Of a stretch of 64,000 bases of DNA, positions 36,747-44,604 are shown piece by piece. A program made the position numbers and the translations under genes. The notes beneath the pieces were generated by a model. It made no database searches and was not told where the DNA came from. It saw only the letters and a program-made list of their open reading frames with translations. This DNA is from Snodgrassella sp945267035 (lineage in GTDB: Bacteria > Pseudomonadota > Gammaproteobacteria > Burkholderiales > Neisseriaceae): NCBI RefSeq assembly GCF_026535915.1, contig NZ_JAFNPF010000001.1:186001-250000 (forward strand). The letters run 5' to 3'. Within the stretch, counting starts at the first letter, position 1. Every line of letters begins with the position of its first letter.

Positions 36747-37776
36747 TATTTTTTATTTAGAAGATGATGCTGAAATTATTTCTGCATTTGAAGAGGCTAT
36801 AGAACGTTATAAAAAAATAAATGACATTAATATAATTTTAACAGCTGTTAAGACTCTAGAAGCTGCTGAACAAATTGATTTAAAAGACTTCGATTGTGCT
36901 ATTATTGATTTGAAAATAGGAACAGCTGATGGCGTTGGAGCTGATTATATTTCAAACAAAATATATGATAAATTAATTAGAATTCCAACTATCATTTATA
37001 CAGGGACGCCAGATGATATCCCAAAAATACCCATTATGAGCATCTTTGATAAAGGATATCATGTACATCATGATGTGATTACATATATACATCAAGTATA
37101 TAAGACTGGTTTGACTAAAATTTTGGGAGCTAAAGGAACTTTTGAGACAACCCTTCATAAGGTTTTTCAAGATTTTATGCTTCCAGAACATCAAGCATGG
37201 ATAGAATACACTAAAAAAGATGGGATTGATGTCGAAAAGAGTTTATTAAGGCATGTATTAAATAATATTTACTATTTATTGAATAATGAGCATGAAAAAC
37301 TTTTACCTGAAGAATGTTATCTTAAATATCAACCAGATAAGCCAATTAGTACGGGCTTAATTTGTTATTATGAAAATAAAAATTATATTGTAATCACTCC
37401 TGCATGCGATTTAGCAAACAATAAAACAACATATATTCAATTGCTTGAAATTGATTCTTATAAAACAGCAAAAGCTGATTATGAGAAAATAAAAAATAAA
37501 GTTTTGACAAATAGTGAAGCAAAACAATTTGATAAGAGAATCAATAGCAATAATTGCGATTATTATCATTTTTTACCGAAAGCAAATAGTTTTGAGCCTG
37601 GATATATTAATTTTAGAAAATTTCATGGGATTGAAAAAGAGTTTTTTGACTCTCAAATTAAAGCCAACCGTATTCAGTTTAAAATGCAAATTTCGCCATA
37701 TTTTATGAAAGATATTATTGCTCGGTTTTCTTCTTATTACGCTAGACAAGGACAACCATTGCTGCATTTTTGCTAA
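36736..37776 (+). CDS. Receiver-domain protein with unknown C-terminal domain
   Basis: A 346-residue protein. Residues 1-125 are a phosphoacceptor receiver domain with the full active set: acidic pair D10-D11 (FYLEDDAE), D58 (AIIDLKIG), T89 (IIYTGTPD) and K106 (IFDKG). The remaining ~220 residues match no output domain I know; there is no HTH and no nuclease motif that I can see. A conserved-looking motif ITPACDLANNKTTYIQL (about 217-233) stands out. It overlaps the kinase-like gene by 11 bases, so the two are coupled and the kinase-like protein is the expected phosphodonor. The C-terminal domain is the likely effector of the system. Confidence 0.8.
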   Translation: MTINIFYLEDDAEIISAFEEAIERYKKINDINIILTAVKTLEAAEQIDLKDFDCAIIDLKIGTADGVGADYISNKIYDKLIRIPTIIYTGTPDDIPKIPIMSIFDKGYHVHHDVITYIHQVYKTGLTKILGAKGTFETTLHKVFQDFMLPEHQAWIEYTKKDGIDVEKSLLRHVLNNIYYLLNNEHEKLLPEECYLKYQPDKPISTGLICYYENKNYIVITPACDLANNKTTYIQLLEIDSYKTAKADYEKIKNKVLTNSEAKQFDKRINSNNCDYYHFLPKANSFEPGYINFRKFHGIEKEFFDSQIKANRIQFKMQISPYFMKDIIARFSSYYARQGQPLLHFC

Positions 37777-37780
37777 TTTA

Positions 37781-37828
37781 TTTGTGTAATAATCTATTTT
37801 ATTTAAATAAAATAGATTATTACGCAAA
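37781..37828. terminator. Long palindrome, shared terminator of convergent genes
   Basis: A 38-base perfect palindrome (37786-37823) extends to 48 bases (37781-37828) with one mismatch. It lies between the receiver gene (stop 37776) and the convergent radC-like gene (stop at 37847). Transcribed either way it forms a very long, A-T-rich hairpin, so a bidirectional terminator is likely. Confidence 0.75.
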
Positions 37829-37846
37829 ATTTGTAATTACTCCGTT

Positions 37847-38521
37847 TCACCAACAATTTTTTTCAACTGCCCTTGGTGTAATCCCCAAAATCTTAGCAAT
37901 ATCTTCAACGGGAACACCTTTATCCAACAAAGCATTAATCAGTATTTTCTTTTCAGTCTCTGCTTTTTCTCGACGTGCTTTTTCTGTTTTCGTCTTATCC
38001 TTTTCAACCGCTAACTTCTCTTTAGCAATCAACTTTTCTTCCCTACGGATGCGTTCAACCACTTGATAAGTTGGGACGTATTTTAGACTTTGTTCTAACT
38101 CGTCCATAAGCCTTGTACTGCGGAAGCTAATATAGGATTTTGGGGTGATTATGAGGTGGTCGACAAGGTCGATATTTAAAATGCGTCCAACTTGAATTAA
38201 TCTGTCAGTGATATCTTTATCTGCTTCGGACGGAGTCAGTGATCCGGATGGGTGATTATGGACTAAAATCACGCGTGAGGCGTTTTTCATCACTGCAACA
38301 CGAAACACATTTAAGGGCTCAACGTCGACCGATTTATAGGTGCCAAGTGCAATCAGTTCGATATACAGTATATAACCAGCTTGATTCATCCCAATCATCC
38401 AAAGATGTTCTTTTTCTTGGTCAATCTTGTTATCACGCAATAATACACGTTGCATGATGCTGTACACATCATCCGTGCCTTCAATATAGCGTTTGTCATG
38501 CTTGGTTAATTTGATATCCAT
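37847..38521 (-). CDS. RadC-like JAB-domain protein with coiled-coil/HTH tail
   Basis: A 224-residue protein. The JAB/MPN domain carries the JAMM-type motif VHNHPSGSLTPSEADKD with H88, H90 and D101. The N-terminal helix-hairpin-helix part of standard RadC is absent. The C-terminus (about 155-224) is a charged coiled coil followed by LLDKGVPVEDIAKILGI, an HTH-like motif of the kind seen at the tail of Rpn/PD-(D/E)XK transposase-like proteins. Start at ATG 38521 matches where homology begins; the frame runs back to 38590. RadC-like genes of this type are common in mobile islands, and this one closes the accessory region. The biochemical role is unknown. Confidence 0.8.
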   Translation of the reverse strand: MDIKLTKHDKRYIEGTDDVYSIMQRVLLRDNKIDQEKEHLWMIGMNQAGYILYIELIALGTYKSVDVEPLNVFRVAVMKNASRVILVHNHPSGSLTPSEADKDITDRLIQVGRILNIDLVDHLIITPKSYISFRSTRLMDELEQSLKYVPTYQVVERIRREEKLIAKEKLAVEKDKTKTEKARREKAETEKKILINALLDKGVPVEDIAKILGITPRAVEKNCW

Positions 38522-39279
38522 TTTATTGCCTTGTAAATCACTTGAAAAATAATATAGCATATTTTTCTTAAGCTTAGCAGTAGTTAACAAAAACCACTAC
38601 ATGGGGTGATGGCTAGGGTGTATTTTATATTAAATGCACGATGGAAATGTTTATAAATTTAATGTAAAAAAAATGCGTCAGCTCTTTATTGGCTTTTTCT
38701 GGTGGAAAATTTTTCCAGATTTGAAGCTTCTAATCATAAATAGTCATGCTTAATAAATTTATTATTAATGATAATGATTCAAATGTGTCAAAACACAGTA
38801 AAAGTTGAATTGGATCTGCGAATAAAACACAAAATAAGTTTGAACAACAACATCAAAGCCATTTGGTATTTAAATCAGTCGATCATTATTCTTACTACCA
38901 ATTGTCATTTTAAGGGAGTTATAAATTGACCTGATTGGGAAAAAATAATTATTAAAATGTTCTATTTTGCATTATTTTATTTGATCATCTGATGAATATG
39001 GTGAGTATCGGATACGATCTGTCTACCCAATACAGGTATAGCCTTAAATATTTACTTTATGTACTGGAAGTAGATTTGACTAAGTTGTTATTGAATATTT
39101 TTCATAAGCTGTTGAGAATATAAAATTTTTACTGCCGAATACTCCATAGTTATTTTGCCCAAAATCTGCGGGTGATGGTGCAATATAGACTATTGGTTGT
39201 TGAGCGTATGTATCTATTATGGATGGCTTCTCTCAGCCATCATTTTCTCAGAATTATTTTTGAATGTGGTAGAAGTTGA
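38522..39279. other. Intergenic region between radC-like gene and bfd
   Basis: About 760 AT-rich bases with no supportable gene. A sequence AATGATAATGATTC near 38768 resembles half of a Fur box but no gene starts beside it. A short hairpin GATGGCT/AGCCATC at 39222-39241 lies downstream of bfd and could end its transcript, without a good T-run. Confidence 0.45.
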
Positions 39280-39474
39280 TTAGGAGCCAGTTTTGCAGCA
39301 GTTGGTTTGACTTTCGTGATGTGAAGACAGAAAGGAGCTAGCTAAATCAGCGCAACAGCCACAACAGGTAGCAACGCCAAGCTGCGATTGTAAATCAGTC
39401 AGGCTATTGGCTCCGGCAGCTACGCTTTCTTTTATCTGGCGATCGGTAATAGCATTGCACAGACAAACGTACAT
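39280..39474 (-). CDS. bfd: Bacterioferritin-associated ferredoxin
   Basis: A 64-residue [2Fe-2S] protein that helps release iron from bacterioferritin. The cluster cysteines C4, C6, C38 and C41 fall at the same positions as in E. coli Bfd (VCLCN and TCCGCC). The C-terminus is slightly longer and holds two more cysteines (NCCK). The ribosome site AAGGAAGAG lies just before the ATG. A Fur-like sequence upstream suggests induction by iron lack. No bacterioferritin gene is in the window. Confidence 0.9.
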   Translation of the reverse strand: MYVCLCNAITDRQIKESVAAGANSLTDLQSQLGVATCCGCCADLASSFLSSHHESQTNCCKTGS

Positions 39475-39514
39475 GGCTCTTCCTTTGAATAGAAATTTTT
39501 TTGTTGATGTGAAT

Positions 39515-39539
39515 GATAGTGGCTTTCATTATTATTATC
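39515..39539 (-). promoter_or_regulatory. Possible Fur box upstream of bfd
   Basis: Two overlapping registers, 39515-39533 and 39521-39539, each match the 19-base Fur consensus at about 13 positions, 40-65 bases before the bfd ATG. The match is moderate, but bfd is a usual Fur target. Confidence 0.4.
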
Positions 39540-39607
39540 AAGTACACGATGCATCTATGTCATACACAAGGTGTTGAAAGGATGCCTGGTTGTTGTGTAT
39601 GAAAGAA

Positions 39608-39636
39608 AAAAGCCGACTGGATACAGTCGGCTTTGT
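39608..39636 (-). terminator. Terminator of gyrA
   Basis: Arms AAAGCCGACT/AGTCGGCTTT (39609-39618 and 39625-39634) around a 6-base loop. On the minus strand the stem runs into a T-rich tail, just past the gyrA stop codon. Confidence 0.85.
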
Positions 39637-39650
39637 GGATGATTATGGAT

Positions 39651-42254
39651 TTAGTCTTCTGGGGTTTCAAGTACATCGACTTCGGTGTTGCTGTTTTCTT
39701 CTGGTTCAGCAATGCGTTCGAGACTCACCAGTTTTTCGCCCTCATCTAAGTTGATGAGTTTGACGCCAGCCGCAGCGCGACCGGTAGAGCGAATCTGATC
39801 CACTTTGGTGCGAATTAATACCCCACCGCTGGTGATCAGCATCAAGTCATCGCTGTCGGCCACAAGGGTAGCAGCAACAAGATCGCCATTGCGTTCGCCC
39901 GTATCAATGGCAATGACGCCTTGGGTGCCACGGCCGGAACGGCGGTAGTCATCAACGGCAGTACGTTTGCCGTAGCCATTGGCGGTAGCAGTAAGGACTA
40001 GTTTGTCGCCATCTTCTTCGCTATCGTAAGCTAACAAGCTGATGACCTGATTGTTATCTGCCAGTTTCATACCGCGCACGCCGCGAGCGCTGCGCCCCAT
40101 TGGACGAACATTATCTTCGTTGAAGCGAACTGCTTTGCCGCCGTTGGAGAAGAGCATGATGTCATGTTTGCCGGCCGTTTTAACGGCACCAATGAGGTGA
40201 TCTCCTTCATCCAGCCCCAGGGCAATAATGCCGGCAGAACGAGGACGGGAGAAGTCGATTAACGAGGTTTTTTTAACGATGCCTTGTTCGGTACACATGA
40301 AGACATATTCGTTTTCGCTGAATTCGCGCACCGGTAGGATGGTGTTGATTTTTTCACCTTCTTCTAACTGGATCAGGTTGTTGACTGGTCGTCCACGACT
40401 GTTACGTCCACCTTCTGGAAGCTTATAGACTTTAATCCAATGACATTTGCCCAGACTGGTGAAGCACAGCAGGAAGTCATGGGTATTGGCGATAAACAAG
40501 GTTTCGATAAAATCTTCGTCTTTGGTGGCTGTGGCTTGTTTACCACGTCCACCGCGCCGTTGAGCCTGATAGTCGTCTACTTGCTGAGTCTTAATATAAC
40601 CACCATGGGTTAAGGTTACGACCATGTCGCGTTGTGGGATGAGATCTTCGTCTGCAATATCACCGCCAAATGGATTAATTTCGCTACGACGGTTATCACC
40701 AAATTGTTCCTGAATTGCAGTCAGTTCATCATGGATGATCTGGTTCACCCGAGCTGGATTGGCCAATATGTCGAGCAGGTCAAGAATGTTTTCCAGTACG
40801 GTTTTGTATTCGTCAACAATTTTATCTTGCTCCAGACCGGTCAGGCGTTGCAAGCGCATATCCAGAATGGCCTGAGCCTGAGCATCGGAAAGGAAGTAAC
40901 CGTTAGCCATTAGTCCAGTATTATCTGGCAGCTCTTGAGGTTTAATCAGTTTGACATCGATATCACTGCGCACCAACATGTTTTCCACTAACTCAGAACG
41001 CCATGGTCGAGATGTTAATGCGGCTTTGGCTTCCGGTGGGGTAGCGGAAGATTTGATCAGGGTGATGATTTCGTCTACGTTGGATAAGGCAACAGCCAAA
41101 CCTTCGAGCACATGTCCACGATCGCGAGCTTTACGCAAGGCAAACAGGGTACGACGGGTAACGACTTCGCGTCGGTGGCGCAAAAATTCGCTAAGAATCT
41201 GTTTCAAGTTGAGTAGGCGTGGCTGACCATCCACCAACGCCACCATGTTGATGCCAAAGCTGTCTTGCAACTGAGTCAATTTATAGAGTTGATTCAGAAT
41301 AACTTCGGCATTTTCATTGCGTTTCAGTTCGATGACAACGCGCATACCCGATTTGTCGGATTCATCGCGCAAATCGGAGATGCCTTCCAGAATTTTATTG
41401 TGCACCAGCTCGCCAATTTTTTCGACTAGTCTGGCTTTATTAACTTGATAGGGAATTTCATCAATGATGATGGCTTCGCGTTCGTCGTTTTTACCTATCG
41501 GTTCGATATGGGTTTTGCCACGCATAATGACGCGACCACGACCAGTACGATAGCCTTCACGCACGCCGGTTAATCCGTAGATAATGCCACCAGTTGGGAA
41601 GTCGGGTGCCGGAATGAGATCGATCAGTTCATCAACGCTGAGGTTTTCATTTGCCAGTAATGCTTTGGCACCACCAATCACTTCGTTGAGGTTATGAGGA
41701 GGTATGTTGGTGGCCATGCCAACTGCGATACCGGAAGAGCCATTAATAAGTAGTGCCGGTATACGGGTGGGCAGAACAGCCGGCTCATGCTCGCTGCCGT
41801 CGTAATTAGGAATGAAATCGACGGTTTCCTGGTCTATATCTGCCAGTATTTCATGCGCAATGCGCGCCATGCGGATTTCGGTGTATCGCATGGCTGCGGC
41901 GCTGTCGCCGTCGACAGAGCCGAAATTACCCTGACCATCCACCAGCATGTAGCGCATGGAAAAATCCTGCGCCATGCGTACGATGGTGTCGTAAACCGCT
42001 GTGTCGCCGTGGGGATGGTATTTACCGATGACATCGCCGACAATACGCGCTGATTTTTTATAGGCTCGGTTCCAGTCGTTATTTAATTCGTGCATCGCAA
42101 ACAGCACGCGGCGGTGAACCGGTTTCAGACCATCGCGTACATCGGGAAGGGCGCGACCTACAATCACGCTCATGGCGTAATCAAGGTAGGAACGGCGCAT
42201 CTCTTCTTCTAGAGATACTGCTATGGTTTCTTTGGCAAAAAGTGCATCAGACAT
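39651..42254 (-). CDS. gyrA: DNA gyrase subunit A
   Basis: DNA-cleaving subunit of gyrase, 867 residues. The N-terminal VSLEEEMRRSYLDYAMSVIVGRALPDVRDGLKPVHRRVLF is standard; the catalytic Tyr is in AAMRYTE (about 124). The C-terminal domain carries the GyrA box QRRGGRGK and repeated beta-pinwheel blades. The quinolone-resistance region reads HPHGDTAVYD, so the residue equal to E. coli Ser83 is Thr85, with Asp89 retained. The acidic tail PEENSNTEVDVLETPED is usual. It is divergent from earP across a DnaA-box-rich region. Confidence 0.98.
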   Translation of the reverse strand: MSDALFAKETIAVSLEEEMRRSYLDYAMSVIVGRALPDVRDGLKPVHRRVLFAMHELNNDWNRAYKKSARIVGDVIGKYHPHGDTAVYDTIVRMAQDFSMRYMLVDGQGNFGSVDGDSAAAMRYTEIRMARIAHEILADIDQETVDFIPNYDGSEHEPAVLPTRIPALLINGSSGIAVGMATNIPPHNLNEVIGGAKALLANENLSVDELIDLIPAPDFPTGGIIYGLTGVREGYRTGRGRVIMRGKTHIEPIGKNDEREAIIIDEIPYQVNKARLVEKIGELVHNKILEGISDLRDESDKSGMRVVIELKRNENAEVILNQLYKLTQLQDSFGINMVALVDGQPRLLNLKQILSEFLRHRREVVTRRTLFALRKARDRGHVLEGLAVALSNVDEIITLIKSSATPPEAKAALTSRPWRSELVENMLVRSDIDVKLIKPQELPDNTGLMANGYFLSDAQAQAILDMRLQRLTGLEQDKIVDEYKTVLENILDLLDILANPARVNQIIHDELTAIQEQFGDNRRSEINPFGGDIADEDLIPQRDMVVTLTHGGYIKTQQVDDYQAQRRGGRGKQATATKDEDFIETLFIANTHDFLLCFTSLGKCHWIKVYKLPEGGRNSRGRPVNNLIQLEEGEKINTILPVREFSENEYVFMCTEQGIVKKTSLIDFSRPRSAGIIALGLDEGDHLIGAVKTAGKHDIMLFSNGGKAVRFNEDNVRPMGRSARGVRGMKLADNNQVISLLAYDSEEDGDKLVLTATANGYGKRTAVDDYRRSGRGTQGVIAIDTGERNGDLVAATLVADSDDLMLITSGGVLIRTKVDQIRSTGRAAAGVKLINLDEGEKLVSLERIAEPEENSNTEVDVLETPED

Positions 42255-42389
42255 AATGTATTTACAACTATAAAGGTTATTGTTTATTTTACCATAGCAT
42301 GAGGTTCTTGCCGGCTATTTTTCAAAGCAATGTGGCATATGTTTAAAAATCCTTGTCTATAAAGGGTTTAAGAATATGCTCACAATATC
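42255..42389. other. gyrA side of the gyrA-earP intergenic region
   Basis: No gene. It should contain the gyrA promoter on the minus strand. TGTCTATAA near 42354 differs from a DnaA box at one position. Confidence 0.45.
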
Positions 42390-42587
42390 TGTGGATAAAT
42401 TTGTGGAAAATAACGGCATCGGGCACTTAATTGCCGAAAAATCAAGACTTGCATGCCCTTGCCTAAAAAATAAGCCTGAAAAATAAATCATTTAAAATCA
42501 ATGAATTACTTTTGTTAATATTCATTGGATTTTTGGATTTGTAAAATTGATATTTATTTGAAGTGTTAAGGGGCTACATGTGGATAA
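42390..42587. other. DnaA-box cluster, candidate origin or DnaA-control region
   Basis: Two perfect DnaA boxes (TGTGGATAA, the reverse of TTATCCACA) at 42390-42398 and 42579-42587, plus TGTGGAAAA at 42402-42410, which fits the relaxed TTWTNCACA consensus, all in the same orientation. Between them lies a very AT-rich stretch (about 42460-42570) with the repeated GGATTT. This is the make-up of a replication origin or a DnaA-responsive promoter region between divergent gyrA and earP. The plus-strand par and atp operons to the left would then be read towards it, which argues against a main oriC. Confidence 0.45.
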
Positions 42588-42670
42588 ATGTAAAATGTCA
42601 AGGGTGGTATGCACTTGACAGGTAGTTAACATGGCAGTAGTTGCCTCAGATAAATGATTTAAGGATTTTT

Positions 42671-43876
42671 ATGCAGCAACAAATTTCACGGGTGTCTTCT
42701 TCATCTAAATGTACTGCGGATGAGGTGTGGGTATTTGTTCGTGTGATCGATAACTGGGGTGATGTAGGGGTTGGGTGGCGCCTGTGTATGCAATTGGCCT
42801 GCAGTTTTCCATGGCGAGTGCGGCTTTGGATTGATGATGTGGCTGCGCTGGGTAAACTGGTGCTAGCAGCAGAGTTGGCTGCTGTGCAGGATGCTGTAAT
42901 GGTGGAAAAATGGTCTGATGAGGATTCTGTATCATTACGATTAGCTCAGCTGGCAGACCCTGTTATGGTCATTGAGACGTTTGGCTGTGATTTACCCAGC
43001 CCGGTTTTACGGCGTATGCAACAGTGCCAACCATTATGGCTCAACTGGGAATATCTCACTGCTGAAGACTGGGCGGTTGATTTACAGGCAATGCCATCCT
43101 TACAGGGCAATGGTTTAGCTAAGTATTTTTGGTTTATGGGTATAGATCAGCAAAGTGGTGGGCTGTTGCGTGAGGCCAATTATCTGTCCCGACGGAATGA
43201 GTTTTTACAACAACCGTGTTTGCAGCAGGCTTTTAAGCAGCAATATGGATTGCCGTTAGAGCACGTTGGGCAATTGTGGCTGATTTTTGCCTATACCAGT
43301 GAGCGTTGGGCTCAATGGCTGTCTATGTGGCGCGGTGCTAATGAGCCGATAACATTATGGCTAGCCGGCCATGAGGTGGTGGATAGTTTGCGTGCTGCTG
43401 GTGTGATTGCAGCTGATGCCTTGCAACAGGTTGGCGATACATTCGAGCTGGAGCAAGTGACCATGGTGCGTATCCCTTTTGTTCCTCAGTCTGCTTTTGA
43501 TAATTTGTTGTGGTTGGCCGATGGCGCCATAGTGCGTGGTGAAGATAGTTTTGTGCGGGCTTTGTGGGCAGGATTGCCGTTTTTATGGCATATTTATCAA
43601 CAGGAAGAAGCAGTGCATTTGCAAAAACTGGATGCTTACTGGCACAAGGCGTCAATAAACTGGCCGGCTTCTGTGCGTGAAGCAGTTCTTGCTTTGTCGG
43701 CAGATTTGAATGGAGGCGAACATTTGTCGGAATCGTTACGTTTGAGGTTGTGGCAGAATCTGCGTTCTGAATGGCAAAATTGGGTAAATGCAGCTTCAAC
43801 TTGGTCGGATTCGCTGCATTTGCACAGTAGTGCCATGGAAAGGCTAGCCAGATTTAGGCAAATTCCGCTAAAATAA
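42671..43876 (+). CDS. earP: EF-P arginine rhamnosyltransferase EarP
   Basis: GT-B glycosyltransferase that attaches rhamnose from dTDP-rhamnose to Arg32 of EF-P, which is encoded next. Features of the family: the early VFVRVIDNWGDVGVGWRLC with the catalytic Asp region, VIETFGCDLP, LWLNWEYLTAEDW, and the nucleotide-sugar pocket ADGAIVRGEDSFVRALWAGLPFLWHIY. I place the start at ATG 42671 behind TAAGGA; an in-frame TTG at 42641 would add 10 residues. The length is 401 residues, slightly above the usual. It is followed by efp after 40 bases, the standard pairing. Confidence 0.95.
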   Translation: MQQQISRVSSSSKCTADEVWVFVRVIDNWGDVGVGWRLCMQLACSFPWRVRLWIDDVAALGKLVLAAELAAVQDAVMVEKWSDEDSVSLRLAQLADPVMVIETFGCDLPSPVLRRMQQCQPLWLNWEYLTAEDWAVDLQAMPSLQGNGLAKYFWFMGIDQQSGGLLREANYLSRRNEFLQQPCLQQAFKQQYGLPLEHVGQLWLIFAYTSERWAQWLSMWRGANEPITLWLAGHEVVDSLRAAGVIAADALQQVGDTFELEQVTMVRIPFVPQSAFDNLLWLADGAIVRGEDSFVRALWAGLPFLWHIYQQEEAVHLQKLDAYWHKASINWPASVREAVLALSADLNGGEHLSESLRLRLWQNLRSEWQNWVNAASTWSDSLHLHSSAMERLARFRQIPLK

Positions 43877-43916
43877 TATACTTATTAATTATTAATTCTA
43901 TATTGGAAGTGTACAC

Positions 43917-44477
43917 ATGAAAACCGCACAAGAATTGCGCCCGGGTAATGTATTTATGGTGGGCAATGATCCAATGGTGGTGCAGAAATCCGAATACAAT
44001 AAATCCGGTCGTAATGCTGCCGTGGTAAAAATGAAACTGAAAAATCTGTTGACTGGTGCTGCTACTGAAACAGTTTATAAAGCTGATGAGAAGTTCGATG
44101 TGGTGGTATTGGACCGCAAACAGTGTACTTACAGTTATTTTGCTGATCCGATGTATGTGTTTATGGATGATGAATTCAATCAGTATGAAGTAGAAGCTGA
44201 GAATATTGGTGATGCAATCAAGTTTATTGTTGACGGCATGGAAGAAAAATGTGAAGTAACGTTCTATGATGGTCGTGCTATTTCTGTGGAATTGCCAACC
44301 ATCATTGTTCGTGAAGTAGAATACACTGAACCAGCTGTAAAAGGTGATACTTCTGGAAAAGTGATGAAAAATGCACGTCTGGTTGGTGGTGCCGAAATTC
44401 AGGTGGCCGCTTATGTTGAAAATGGTGATAAAGTAGAAATTGATTCTCGCACTTTTGAGTTCCGCAAACGCGCATAA
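43917..44477 (+). CDS. efp: Elongation factor P
   Basis: Relieves ribosome stalling at polyproline stretches. A 186-residue protein with three OB-like domains. The tip loop reads YNKSGRNAAV and puts Arg at position 32, the residue modified by EarP; Lys34-type EF-P proteins differ here. The C-terminal VEIDSRTFEFRKRA is intact. Downstream of earP, with a terminator made of two uptake-like sequences right after the stop codon. Confidence 0.97.
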   Translation: MKTAQELRPGNVFMVGNDPMVVQKSEYNKSGRNAAVVKMKLKNLLTGAATETVYKADEKFDVVVLDRKQCTYSYFADPMYVFMDDEFNQYEVEAENIGDAIKFIVDGMEEKCEVTFYDGRAISVELPTIIVREVEYTEPAVKGDTSGKVMKNARLVGGAEIQVAAYVENGDKVEIDSRTFEFRKRA

Positions 44478-44491
44478 GTCTTTTTTGCTGG

Positions 44492-44527
44492 AACAGGCTG
44501 TCTGAATGATTCAGGCAGCCTGTTTTT
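44492..44527 (+). terminator. efp terminator built from DUS-like arms
   Basis: Fifteen-base arms (44492-44506 and 44510-44524, one G-U pair) with a 3-base loop, followed by TTTTT. The right arm read on the minus strand is AGGCTGCCTGAA, the uptake-sequence dialect reported for Simonsiella; the left arm on the plus strand is AGGCTGTCTGAA, one base off. Inverted DUS pairs acting as terminators are a hallmark of Neisseriaceae. Confidence 0.85.
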
Positions 44528-44604
44528 GCTGAATGTGTCAGCGTTGCTGTGATGTCGTAACGGTGCTGAAAAAATATTAAGCTGTAATTATTGGTAGGTG
44601 AGAC

